A stretch of 64,000 nt of DNA from Chitinibacter fontanus (GTDB taxonomy: Bacteria; Pseudomonadota; Gammaproteobacteria; Burkholderiales; Chitinibacteraceae): the NCBI RefSeq assembly GCF_013423785.1, contig NZ_CP058952.1, positions 868,001 through 932,000 of the forward strand, in the 5' to 3' direction. Of this stretch, positions 20,120 through 28,166 are shown piece after piece (position 1 is the stretch's first letter; the number at the start of each line of letters is the position of its first letter). Below the pieces are notes generated by a model. That model saw only the letters and a list, made by a program, of their open reading frames with translations, was not told the DNA's origin and did no database searches. Both the position numbers and the translations under genes were made by a program.

Positions 20120-20629
20120 CTAATCCGCCTGCGATCGCCACCAGCTTTGCCAGCCAATCAGCTCATTTCGCCATTGCTGGCAGGTTTCGTAGTTTCGGGC
20201 GATGACGCCGAGGGCGTCAGCTTTTCCAACTGGCTGGGCGGATTCATCAGGTGTGCTGGCGGCATCGTCAGGGACGGCGGCAAAGTCGTGGATCCGCACC
20301 CACTCAGCATCCAGCCGCTGATCACAAACACCACTAGCCTTAGATTCAGCCGCATTTTCAGATTGCGCATACCTCACCACCTCTTTGGTCACTGTTTTGT
20401 AAATCACCCGCGTGCGCTCGATCGCACTGGCATTGGCCACCGCAGCCACCGCTGCCGACGCCTGCTTTTTTTCGACCTTAGCCGCCGTTTTATGCTCGAC
20501 TTTAAGCATTGCGGCATCCTTGCTATTACTGGCACCGACCCAACCAACCCATAGACCGAGCGAAAACACAGCAAGCAGCACCAACACACCAGCCGCCAAA
20601 CGATACTTTTCAGGAATTAAATTGAACAT
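20120..20629 (-). CDS. Rz-like inner-membrane spanin
   Basis: A 169-aa protein from ATG 20629 with one N-terminal membrane helix (LAAGVLVLLAVFSLGLWVGWVG) and an Ala/Lys-rich helical periplasmic part, the layout of i-spanins. Spanins fuse inner and outer membranes in the last step of lysis. The o-spanin gene is nested inside it in another frame, which is the classic Rz/Rz1 arrangement, and holin and endolysin genes lie just upstream. It is the last gene of the leftward late operon. Confidence 0.8.
   Translation of the reverse strand: MFNLIPEKYRLAAGVLVLLAVFSLGLWVGWVGASNSKDAAMLKVEHKTAAKVEKKQASAAVAAVANASAIERTRVIYKTVTKEVVRYAQSENAAESKASGVCDQRLDAEWVRIHDFAAVPDDAASTPDESAQPVGKADALGVIARNYETCQQWRNELIGWQSWWRSQAD
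20158..20370 (-). CDS. Rz1-like outer-membrane spanin lipoprotein (nested in Rz)
   Basis: A 70-aa lipoprotein entirely inside the Rz gene in a different frame. It has a basic N terminus, a hydrophobic stretch and a lipobox LSGC with C25 as the lipidation site, then a Pro/Ser/Thr-rich tail. These are the marks of o-spanins. ATG at 20370. Confidence 0.8.
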   Translation of the reverse strand: MRNLKMRLNLRLVVFVISGWMLSGCGSTTLPPSLTMPPAHLMNPPSQLEKLTPSASSPETTKPASNGEMS

Positions 20630-20640
20630 ACGTTCGCCAC

Positions 20641-20666
20641 AAAAATAGGCGGCACAGTGGCCGCCT
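20641..20666 (-). terminator. Possible attenuator/terminator between endolysin and Rz
   Basis: AGGCGGC-ACAGTG-GCCGCCT stem with an A run on its left (T run for the leftward transcript). Confidence 0.55.
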
Positions 20667-20721
20667 TGTTTATCAACGTGCAATCAGTTTGAAACGCAAA
20701 GTTATCCACACAATCTGTGCG

Positions 20722-21264
20722 TCATTTCACCCCGAGCACTTGCTTTGCACGATCCCAGATCGCCATGCGATCAGTCAGGCCATTGGTGCCGCCATTAATC
20801 CGCCGCGTCAGCCCAACAAAATCAGCCGCATCCGCAAACTGATTTAACCCCTTGCTACGCCAAAACCAGCCTGCCGAACGACACGCCAGGCGCGGCGTTT
20901 CCAGCTGCTCGGGATCGGCCAGCAGATCCACGCCCAAAGCCTGACCACACGCCCGATAATTATCGGTGCCGGTAATCTGGATTAGGCCGCGCCCCTTGTA
21001 GCGCTGGCCATCGCCATCGGCGGCTGGCGTATTGCCCAGACGCTTGGCCAGCGACCCAGTGTCATAGGCTTGACCACTGGCGATCTCTTCCAGCCAGGTA
21101 AGCTGGCCAGACTCATGCCCAACCTGCGCCAGAAATGCAGCCACCCGCACCGGCGTATCAATCGCAAACTCAGCCAAGGTGGCATTGATATACGGCAGAA
21201 ACACCGCCGCACGCTTGCCAGCATTTGGCCAAATCTGGCGCAATTGAATTTCACTCAACTGCAT
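20722..21264 (-). CDS. GH19 (chitinase/lysozyme-type) endolysin
   Basis: The 180-aa enzyme has the GH19 lysozyme pattern. AAFLAQVGHESGQLTWLEE carries the catalytic Glu (E51), followed by YKGRGLIQITGTDNY and TRRINGGTNGL near the C terminus. Phage GH19 endolysins cut peptidoglycan. There is no signal sequence or SAR helix, so release needs the adjacent holin. ATG 21264 is preferred over ATG 21276 because GGGGGTT precedes it; either start overlaps the end of the holin gene. Confidence 0.92.
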   Translation of the reverse strand: MQLSEIQLRQIWPNAGKRAAVFLPYINATLAEFAIDTPVRVAAFLAQVGHESGQLTWLEEIASGQAYDTGSLAKRLGNTPAADGDGQRYKGRGLIQITGTDNYRACGQALGVDLLADPEQLETPRLACRSAGWFWRSKGLNQFADAADFVGLTRRINGGTNGLTDRMAIWDRAKQVLGVK

Positions 21265-21265
21265 A

Positions 21266-21547
21266 TCAACCCCCATTGATTTTATTGACCTGCTTTTTCA
21301 GCCACAGCTCGACAAACTGCGCCCCCACAATCCCCAGCGCCGAGCCGATCGCCATCAAAGCCAAAGGATCGATATGCGGGATCTGGATCAGCGCCGCCCC
21401 TGCGATCGCAGTCGTGGCACTCCCCAAGATGGCGCGACCAAAACACAGCCGCACCGTCAGCGCCTCACTGGAAACGAGCAATTTGCCCAAGCCAATACAC
21501 GCCCCCAACAACAGCAACCAGACAAAATATTTATCGTTTTCTTGCAT
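21266..21547 (-). CDS. Phage holin
   Basis: A 93-aa membrane protein with about three hydrophobic segments (YFVWLLLLGACIGLG; AILGSATTAIAGAALIQI; LALMAIGSALGIVGAQFVELWL) and a basic C-terminal tail KKQVNKINGG. It lies directly upstream of the endolysin gene. Holins make the membrane lesion that releases the endolysin. Confidence 0.85.
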   Translation of the reverse strand: MQENDKYFVWLLLLGACIGLGKLLVSSEALTVRLCFGRAILGSATTAIAGAALIQIPHIDPLALMAIGSALGIVGAQFVELWLKKQVNKINGG

Positions 21548-21549
21548 TG

Positions 21550-22131
21550 CTACCCTCCCCAGGGCGTAAAAAAACCCGCTTTCGCGGGTGAATCAGGCAA
21601 CGGCCCTCGTTTTGATAATGGATTACATCGATGCACGATCGGTATGCGCTCAGTCGGATCCCGATACAGATTGCCCAGCTTGTAGCCGATGCGGATATTC
21701 CAGCACCGACCAAACAGCGACGGCCAAGTCGCGGCAAACTCGAAGGCTCGCCGCCCTCGCACATCAACCACCCAGCGAAAATGCCAGCCAGGGCGAAACA
21801 CCGGCAAGCGACCAATCTCGCCAGCGGTGCCCCACTGGCGAATCATTGGGCGATCAAACACCAAACCCAACCAGTGCGAAAACCCAGCACAAGGATTGCG
21901 CCACTGCCATAGCACATACGTCCACCAGCATGGCCGATGCGTCGCGCAAAAATTAGCATCACCATTGCAGCCATCCATGCGCGAATCCGGCGTTTGAAAC
22001 CACCACAGCCAGCGCGGCAGATAGCCATCAGAACGCACAAATAGCGCAATCAGCGGGGCCAGCAGCATGGCCAGCACCGTAAACCCGAGATCTAGCAAAG
22101 CCAGCAACGGCCAAAGCACCACCAACCACAT
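21550..22131 (-). CDS. Conserved phage membrane protein (DUF7338-like)
   Basis: A 193-aa protein with two N-terminal hydrophobic segments (LWPLLALLDLGFTVLAMLLAPLIALFV) and a Trp-rich soluble part with several cysteines. Similar proteins occur near lysis genes of many beta- and gammaproteobacterial phages; the function is unknown to me. Its 3' end contains the terminator-like hairpin at 21568-21589, and it ends 3 bases before the holin start. Confidence 0.65.
   Translation of the reverse strand: MWLVVLWPLLALLDLGFTVLAMLLAPLIALFVRSDGYLPRWLWWFQTPDSRMDGCNGDANFCATHRPCWWTYVLWQWRNPCAGFSHWLGLVFDRPMIRQWGTAGEIGRLPVFRPGWHFRWVVDVRGRRAFEFAATWPSLFGRCWNIRIGYKLGNLYRDPTERIPIVHRCNPLSKRGPLPDSPAKAGFFTPWGG
21568..21589 (-). 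terminator. Intrinsic terminator-like hairpin inside 3' end of the DUF7338-like gene
   Basis: ACCCGC-TTTC-GCGGGT with a seven-A run to its left, so it reads as a terminator for leftward transcription, before holin. Confidence 0.65.
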
Positions 22132-22132
22132 A

Positions 22133-22597
22133 TCAAACCCCGCTTAACAATGGCAATTCGGCCAGCAATTGATCAACACCTGGCTTCTGTCGCTTGCCGG
22201 ACAAAACCAAATCGAGCTGCTCATATACATACGCCCACACCAACGAGCGCCAAGCACGGAACGCCTTGCCATCCCGCTGAAACTTCGGCACGGCAGGCTC
22301 ATCTGCATAAGACACCGCCGTCTTAATGTCGTCATATCCATGCTCGACAGCAACCGAATCTAAGCGTTCCTGCACCGCACGGGAGTAAACCAGCTTTTCC
22401 TGCTCAATTGTCATCGGTGGCGGGTCTACCGCCTCGGGATAACCATCTTTATTTGGCCGAATGATCTTTCCTGACAACTCAAGCTGCAGAAGGCGCTCTT
22501 TCTCGGCGGGGGTAACATCAACCGCATCATCGGGAATATCCAAATTCACTCCGACATAATAAAAGCCACCCGTTTTTGCTGAATACTTAATCTCCAT
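22133..22597 (-). CDS. Tail-fibre assembly-like protein
   Basis: A 154-aa protein from ATG 22597, preceded by a very G-rich RBS. The N-terminal part (MEIKYSAKTGGFYYVGVN) and the C-terminal helical part (FRAWRSLVWAYVYEQLDLV) resemble phage tail-fibre chaperones that help fold and attach the fibre encoded just upstream. The assignment rests on this pattern and position. Confidence 0.7.
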   Translation of the reverse strand: MEIKYSAKTGGFYYVGVNLDIPDDAVDVTPAEKERLLQLELSGKIIRPNKDGYPEAVDPPPMTIEQEKLVYSRAVQERLDSVAVEHGYDDIKTAVSYADEPAVPKFQRDGKAFRAWRSLVWAYVYEQLDLVLSGKRQKPGVDQLLAELPLLSGV

Positions 22598-22607
22598 ACC
22601 CCCCCCC

Positions 22608-23150
22608 TCAATAACCAATCGCAATGTATGAATAACCGGTTGCGGTCGCTACCGCATTGGCGCAATACACCGTTGTCTGCGACAAAGTAGTGCCAGCACT
22701 ACGCATCACCACTGGCGCCTCAGTCGCTGCCCCATTGTTGCAATGCCCAATAACGGTCGCCAAACGCACATTCGGGAACGTAATCGGCAATGTGGTCACA
22801 TCCGTAACTGCCCCACTAGAAGCAAAGCTTTTCCCTTGGACAAAATTGACGATCAAATTCCGCTTAACACCAGACACCTTGATTGGGATCTGGAACCAGC
22901 CATTTGCCGACAAAACCCCAGTCTGATCAGAAAACGAAGGAGCAATGGCTTGGATTGCTTGCAAGAGCTGGTTATTCACCCCCTCTGTCGGCACCAAGCC
23001 ACCCGCCACAATCACAGCCAGCAACTCATCCGTCACCGCATTGGCCCACGCCGCTGGATCCAGCGATGCAGGAACGCCCTGCGCCACATCGCCATCACTA
23101 AACTTGCCCGCCACCAGCCCGACCCCTGGCACTGTTTTTGGATAATCCAT
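22608..23150 (-). CDS. Short tail fibre protein
   Basis: A 180-aa protein. The N-terminal MDYPKTVPGVGLVAGKFSDG and DPAAWANAVTDELLAVI are typical of beta-proteobacterial phage tail fibres, and the C-terminal domain (NGWFQIPI.. to ATGYSYIAIGY) looks like the gp53-type fibre tip. It is short for a fibre, so it may be only the base or a compact fibre. It probably binds the host surface. Confidence 0.75.
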   Translation of the reverse strand: MDYPKTVPGVGLVAGKFSDGDVAQGVPASLDPAAWANAVTDELLAVIVAGGLVPTEGVNNQLLQAIQAIAPSFSDQTGVLSANGWFQIPIKVSGVKRNLIVNFVQGKSFASSGAVTDVTTLPITFPNVRLATVIGHCNNGAATEAPVVMRSAGTTLSQTTVYCANAVATATGYSYIAIGY

Positions 23151-23162
23151 AATCCACCCATT

Positions 23163-23183
23163 AAAAAACCCGCCGAAGCGGGT
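23163..23183 (-). terminator. Intrinsic terminator-like hairpin between baseplate and fibre genes
   Basis: ACCCGC-CGAA-GCGGGT with an A run on the left, read as a terminator for leftward transcription. Confidence 0.7.
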
Positions 23184-23189
23184 GATTGA

Positions 23190-23777
23190 TTAACCGTATT
23201 TAAAACGCACCAACGTATCCGCAGGCTTGAGCTTGTTGATCACACACTCAAGCTGGGCATCACCCCAGACTCGGTAGCGCTCACCGATCGGCGCACCCGA
23301 CCGGCGCACCTTCACTTGCGCTGCAGGCAAATTCATCTGCCACAGAAACTGCCAATCCGTACCACCGTAAGGCTCACCCATACGCCGCCCAAAGCGCCGC
23401 GCCCGAAACTCGGTAATCGTGGCATTCGGATACCCCAAAGCCCGCGCCACCCCGATGTAATACGCCCTACTTTGCCCCCCCACCGAAGCCAACTTACCCG
23501 CCACCGCGGCACGGCGATCGGCCAGCGTCATCGATGACTGCACACTGCAACTATCAGGCAAGGCGCAAACCCGCTCCCAATCTGGCAGCATTTCCGTCGT
23601 TTCATTGGGCGAGGCCTCGCGCAACAGATCCTCAGCACGGGCATGCACCGTCGCAAACGAGCCAGCCAGCACCGCCAACTCTCGCGCCAGCAGCGCGCCA
23701 TCATCCGCACCCCACGCAGGCCCAGGCGGCAATAGCTGGCGCAGCTGCGCAAAATAATCATCTTGTGTCAGCCGCAT
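23190..23777 (-). CDS. YmfQ/DUF2313 tail baseplate protein (Mu gp48-like)
   Basis: About 195 aa. The N terminus LTQDDYFAQLRQLLPPGPAW and the segment LADRRAAVAGKLASVGGQSR are typical of the DUF2313 family at the periphery of Mu-like baseplates. The start is taken at ATG 23777, with GGAG 6 bases upstream; ATGs at 23780 and 23789 are alternatives. It is coupled to the gp47-like gene. Confidence 0.88.
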   Translation of the reverse strand: MRLTQDDYFAQLRQLLPPGPAWGADDGALLARELAVLAGSFATVHARAEDLLREASPNETTEMLPDWERVCALPDSCSVQSSMTLADRRAAVAGKLASVGGQSRAYYIGVARALGYPNATITEFRARRFGRRMGEPYGGTDWQFLWQMNLPAAQVKVRRSGAPIGERYRVWGDAQLECVINKLKPADTLVRFKYG

Positions 23778-23779
23778 CA

Positions 23780-24826
23780 TCAACTCCATGTAAAGCTACC
23801 CAGCGTAGCCATCTCGCCAGGCTGCGTCGTGATATTTGCCGTTGGCGCATTCAGCACATGATCAGACTCACCCGTGGCCTGACTGATCGCCTCGCGGATC
23901 CGGCTGATCAACACCGTTGCACCAGGCGCGGCATCGCGCAAAAACAATGCAGCTAAACTGGCCTGCACTGCCGCCTTGACCTCTGCAGTAGCTGGCGTGA
24001 GCTGAATATTAAAATTCACCGCCTTCGCCACCGGCGACAGCACCGACACCGCCGCTGTGACAGGCCGCACCAGATCAATCGCCGACTGCACCGCCGCGAT
24101 CTCAGCCGGATCGGGGAAAATGGGCGCATCACCATCGCGCACAAAAAACACACCCACCGTACCCAAGCCCGACCAGTTCGGCTTAACCCATACCCGCGTC
24201 ACACCTGGCACCGCCTTGGCCCACGCCACATAATCAAAATCTGCCCCGCCATGCGCGGTTTGCCCCCATGCGCTCACCACCCGCGCACGGAAACTGTCGA
24301 TTTTTTCGGCATCGCTGCCATTGGCCAAACCACCCGCCGCCACCAGCGCAGCTGACTGCACACCAATCACCGGCGACACCAACACCACCCCAGTGCCCGC
24401 CGTTGCATTGGCCGCCAACCCTGCCACCTTGGCCGTCACCGCTACCGCTTGCGGCACACTGGTGATGGCGACCTCGGCATTGCTGGCATATTGCTGACCA
24501 TCAACCCGTTGCCATACCGTGCCAGCCGGAATCACCACCCCGAGCTGGCCTGTTACCGTGAGCGAACCCACCGCAAAACTGGCCGCCGTTGGCACCAAGC
24601 CACGATTGAGCCAGCTGCTCGATACCAAACGATCCTCATCGCAAGTATCTGGCAGCAGCTGACGGGCAATCCATTCCAGATAGCCATTTAAGCCGTGCTC
24701 GACTGCCGCCTGCACCTTGCCGATCACCGCAATATCCGAGCGGCGAATCTCATCCAGATCCAACCGCGCCAGAATATCGTTCGCAATCCGCTGGTTAATT
24801 TGCTCCAATGTTGCGCGACTAAACAT
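23780..24826 (-). CDS. Baseplate J-like protein (Mu gp47-like)
   Basis: The 348-aa protein matches the baseplate_J family: an N-terminal TRATL-like region, GSLTVTGQLGVVIPAGTVW, a central GSDAEKIDSFRARVVSAW and a C-terminal region with VATLGSFTWS-like residues. It forms the baseplate wedge of contractile tails. Both ends overlap neighbours by a few bases, showing translational coupling. Confidence 0.92.
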   Translation of the reverse strand: MFSRATLEQINQRIANDILARLDLDEIRRSDIAVIGKVQAAVEHGLNGYLEWIARQLLPDTCDEDRLVSSSWLNRGLVPTAASFAVGSLTVTGQLGVVIPAGTVWQRVDGQQYASNAEVAITSVPQAVAVTAKVAGLAANATAGTGVVLVSPVIGVQSAALVAAGGLANGSDAEKIDSFRARVVSAWGQTAHGGADFDYVAWAKAVPGVTRVWVKPNWSGLGTVGVFFVRDGDAPIFPDPAEIAAVQSAIDLVRPVTAAVSVLSPVAKAVNFNIQLTPATAEVKAAVQASLAALFLRDAAPGATVLISRIREAISQATGESDHVLNAPTANITTQPGEMATLGSFTWS

Positions 24827-25247
24827 GCTGTAATTCCTGCCAGAATTGATCGATCGACCAGCTCAACTGATCGCCATTAATGCGATTGATCACAATCGCT
24901 GCCGCCACGCCATCCAGCCCCATGCGCTCGACACGCACATCAATCGAGACTGCCACGCCATCATCAATCAGCCACTGCAATGCCTCGCGGCAATAATCCT
25001 TGGCCTGATTGAGCGTTTCTGTCGTGATCTTGGCGCGGGCCAGTAACCACAAGCGACTGCCGAGCTTATCGCCACCAGCTGCTAGCGCATCGCCCCAAAA
25101 TCCTTGCAAGGGCTGATCTTTTGGCACATCGCCAGGCTCAGCGCGCCGCCAACTAAACAGCGAGATCAGCACCGCCCGATTGAGCCGCGCCAGCTCGGGA
25201 TCATCTGGCGCAGCTGCCTCACCATTGACCGATAAAATTAGCTCCAT
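24819..25247 (-). CDS. Mu gp46-like baseplate protein
   Basis: 142 aa from ATG 25247 (AGGGG upstream). LNRAVLISLFSWRRAEPGD, the following GFWGDAL and KLGSRLWLLARAKI are the gp46 signature. It is a GpW/gp25-like wedge component of the Mu baseplate. Confidence 0.9.
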   Translation of the reverse strand: MELILSVNGEAAAPDDPELARLNRAVLISLFSWRRAEPGDVPKDQPLQGFWGDALAAGGDKLGSRLWLLARAKITTETLNQAKDYCREALQWLIDDGVAVSIDVRVERMGLDGVAAAIVINRINGDQLSWSIDQFWQELQHV

Positions 25248-25795
25248 CACATCCCCTGACTTGGCCCAGATCCGCCGTGATTGTGGCCGTTGTACGTAGT
25301 TCGCATACCCTTCATGGTTTTTGCGCCACCTTGATCAGCCACATCGCCACCCGCCACCACATCACCCGTGGTTTGCACTTTTGGGCTATTGATCTGCACT
25401 TTGGTGGCGGCGTTAATCACCAGCTGATCGGTATTGATCTCCATGATCTTGCCGCGCTTGAGCACAATGCTCTGCCCCTGATCGTCATAAATGGCGACCT
25501 CGCCAGGCGCTAACCCTTTGAGCCGATAGCGGCGATCAGCACAAGCAATCACGACCCCATGCCGCCGATCACCACCCAAAAAAATGGCCAGCGATTCAGC
25601 GCCAGCCAAAGGGTTTGCCGTCAAACCATACGACTCAAAATGCTCGATATTGTCTTTTGGCTCATCCGCCAACAATTCAAGCTGCAGCGACTGCATCTTG
25701 AGCGCCGAATTGGCCAGCGCCACCACGCCTCGCGTCACCATGCCACTGATCTGCCGTGACAATGGGGCGAGCATTTTTGAAACCATCCGCTGCAT
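25247..25795 (-). CDS. Baseplate assembly protein V / tail spike (Mu gp45-like)
   Basis: 182 aa. An OB-like domain (GGDRRHGVVIACADRRYRLKGL) is followed by a beta-helical spike stem and a tip with YNGHNHGG, the His-x-His pattern that binds iron in P2-type membrane-puncturing spikes. It pierces the outer membrane during injection. Its stop codon overlaps the next start. Confidence 0.92.
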   Translation of the reverse strand: MQRMVSKMLAPLSRQISGMVTRGVVALANSALKMQSLQLELLADEPKDNIEHFESYGLTANPLAGAESLAIFLGGDRRHGVVIACADRRYRLKGLAPGEVAIYDDQGQSIVLKRGKIMEINTDQLVINAATKVQINSPKVQTTGDVVAGGDVADQGGAKTMKGMRTTYNGHNHGGSGPSQGM

Positions 25796-25801
25796 AAACC
25801 C

Positions 25802-26917
25802 TCACTTTGGTGCATTCATCCAAACGAATTCGGCATTGGTCGGCAACTTACTATCTTTACCCTTGCGCGACTTTTTATCATCTGCCGAACCATCATCATC
25901 GCGCTTGGCATAGCCCGACGCTGGGGCCAGCGTCAGCACTGAGCGCATCCCCTCATTGCTCAAGCTGTATGTCACCTCAGTGATCAGCAGCTCATCATCA
26001 AAGCCAACCACCTCATCGAGCACCCAGACCCGCGTATTTGGCCGCCATAGCTGGCCAGCCTCATCGCGCCAACCTTGCACCGTGTATGTAGATTTCAGCG
26101 ACTGCGCAAAGCGATAGGCCTGCTCGAACTCCACCCGCGTTTTGCAATCCGCGTTTGTCGCCTGCCCTTGCATCGATATCGCCAACACCCGCTTGCGCTT
26201 AATCGTGCCATCCTTACTGGTAGCACTGATCTGGGTTTTAGCGGCACCAGACTGATCGTCATCACCCGCAGCTTGGCCACGGGCAATGTATTCAGAAAAG
26301 CGATCCTTAAAATCCAGCCCCGCATCACACTCAAGGATGTTTTTACCCAGCTCGATACGCGTGGCCACTTTCTCACCAGGTACACGAATCAATACCAACT
26401 CACCCGCTGGGCTGTCCGTCGCCCAGATCTGCTTAGGCTTGAGCAATTTGTCGATCGCCTCGAATACCGTTTCAGTCGGATCCAGCTGCCAATCGGCAAT
26501 CGCGGCACCCGTATCAACACTGGCCAGCACACTCACGCCGTATTCAGCCGCCAAGGCCTTGGCGATCGCCTCTAACTTTTGCCCCCGATACTGCCGCGCC
26601 CCAAGGCAGGCACAATCAACCAGATCCGCCGTTTTGCTACGCCCCGACACCCCTACCGACACCGAGCTGGCGTCATAACGCACCGGCGTGGCATCCACAA
26701 ACCCCGTCAACACCTTATCGCTGCCGATATACAACTCACACTTGGCACCGGCAGCAATTTGCCGCACGGCAGCACCGCCAGCCGCTGGCCAGCGATCAGT
26801 GACTTCCAGCGTAAAATCACGCGCTACCCGCTCGATACCAGCGGTTATGCTGACCGACTTCCAGCCGACAAAATCACGACCATCGACCGTCAGCCGTACC
26901 GTGTTTTGATCTGTCAT
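25802..26917 (-). CDS. Baseplate hub protein (Mu gp44/P-like)
   Basis: 371 aa with VRLTVDGRDFVGWKSVSIT at the N terminus, the late-control-D type hub fold, and EPTETVFEAIDKLLKP-like residues mid-protein. The C-terminal tail is charged (DDDGSADDKKSRKGKDSK). It forms the hub to which the spike attaches. Overlaps the upstream gene by 4 bases. Confidence 0.9.
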   Translation of the reverse strand: MTDQNTVRLTVDGRDFVGWKSVSITAGIERVARDFTLEVTDRWPAAGGAAVRQIAAGAKCELYIGSDKVLTGFVDATPVRYDASSVSVGVSGRSKTADLVDCACLGARQYRGQKLEAIAKALAAEYGVSVLASVDTGAAIADWQLDPTETVFEAIDKLLKPKQIWATDSPAGELVLIRVPGEKVATRIELGKNILECDAGLDFKDRFSEYIARGQAAGDDDQSGAAKTQISATSKDGTIKRKRVLAISMQGQATNADCKTRVEFEQAYRFAQSLKSTYTVQGWRDEAGQLWRPNTRVWVLDEVVGFDDELLITEVTYSLSNEGMRSVLTLAPASGYAKRDDDGSADDKKSRKGKDSKLPTNAEFVWMNAPK

Positions 26918-28155
26918 TTTTCCAGCACCTTTAATGGCTCAACTGGCACAAAGCCAGGATGCACCAAGCCATTACGCTGCACGATCTCATCACCGCGGAG
27001 CGCATTCCCATACAAGCGATACGCAGTAAGCACCGCAGGCTCAACCTCGGGCGGCAGCACCTCAACCAAGCGCACGGCATCACGCTGCGCAGCCTTGATA
27101 CCCTGCACCGTATTGGCTCGAACACTCGATAAAACCAAGCGTCTAGCCTCATACGTCGCACCGTGCGACTCCTCTGCATCGAGCTGGGCAATCACATCCT
27201 TACGCAATTGCTCTGCGTCCTGATGCACCACCACAACCGGCTTGGCCGCCACACTTGCACCCACCGACCCCGCCGCCACACTCACTGCAATGACAGGCGC
27301 TTGCACTCGCGGTAAATCCGAAGCCACCCGCGAAACGGACGCCAGCACCGCCGAGCGATGCAAGCGATCAATGGCCTGATTATTTCGCTCCAAGGCCACC
27401 AGATTGGGCGGCGCAGCAGGCGGTAATTTAGCCACCGGCGAGCGCGTCTTTTCTGACTGGCGCAATAGTCCACCTAACTGGCCATACACATCTTTACCCG
27501 CCCCCCACAACCCCAAAGAATCAGGCTCAAACATTGCAAAATAGCGATCGACCAACACCAACGGATTTTTAAGCAAGGCTGGCCAGTCATGCACGATATC
27601 GACACCCGCCTTGATCAACCCAACGCCAAGATGGATATTTTCATTCAAGCGATCCATCGCTGCTTTTTCTAAATCTGGCGTGCCAACATCGATGTCACTG
27701 GCAAAATCCAGCGCTTCACCCGCCTGCAGATCCGCCGCCAATCCCGCACCCGCCGCCCCAAAATTCGCCTGGCTAGTCGGAAAAGCCAGCTCACCGGCCT
27801 CGGTAAACGACAAAGAGAAACGCGCCATGCGCCCCTCTTCCTTGGTTTCCGAGTAGCGAAACTCACCAGCAAACACCTTGAGCGAACCTAAGCGCGGATG
27901 GATCAGCTCACCCTCGCCAGACTGCTCTAATGCTGCCAGCAGCTGATCGCGCTTTTGTGCATAGTCATCACCCAGCACATAGCCATTGATCGTGATCGAG
28001 CGAGCCTTACGCCCCAGATCCTCGACAAAGGGCTTGTCGCGCTGCGGGTATTCATTCACCTGCAGGCGACGACCACCCGACATATCACCGTCATCAAATA
28101 AAAACCCGACCCCGCGAAACGAGGCCGGGCGTAGATTGTCGCGCCAGCTGGACAT
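26914..28155 (-). CDS. DNA circularisation N-domain tail protein (Mu gp43-like)
   Basis: 413 aa. The N-terminal SSWRDNLRPASFRGVGFLFD and INGYVLGDDYAQKRDQLLAAL are diagnostic of the DNA_circ_N family. In Mu-like phages it is a tail/baseplate component; the 'circularisation' name is historical. The C-terminal half is Ala/Val-rich and poorly conserved. Confidence 0.9.
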   Translation of the reverse strand: MSSWRDNLRPASFRGVGFLFDDGDMSGGRRLQVNEYPQRDKPFVEDLGRKARSITINGYVLGDDYAQKRDQLLAALEQSGEGELIHPRLGSLKVFAGEFRYSETKEEGRMARFSLSFTEAGELAFPTSQANFGAAGAGLAADLQAGEALDFASDIDVGTPDLEKAAMDRLNENIHLGVGLIKAGVDIVHDWPALLKNPLVLVDRYFAMFEPDSLGLWGAGKDVYGQLGGLLRQSEKTRSPVAKLPPAAPPNLVALERNNQAIDRLHRSAVLASVSRVASDLPRVQAPVIAVSVAAGSVGASVAAKPVVVVHQDAEQLRKDVIAQLDAEESHGATYEARRLVLSSVRANTVQGIKAAQRDAVRLVEVLPPEVEPAVLTAYRLYGNALRGDEIVQRNGLVHPGFVPVEPLKVLEK

Positions 28156-28166
28156 GCTCTTTCCTT

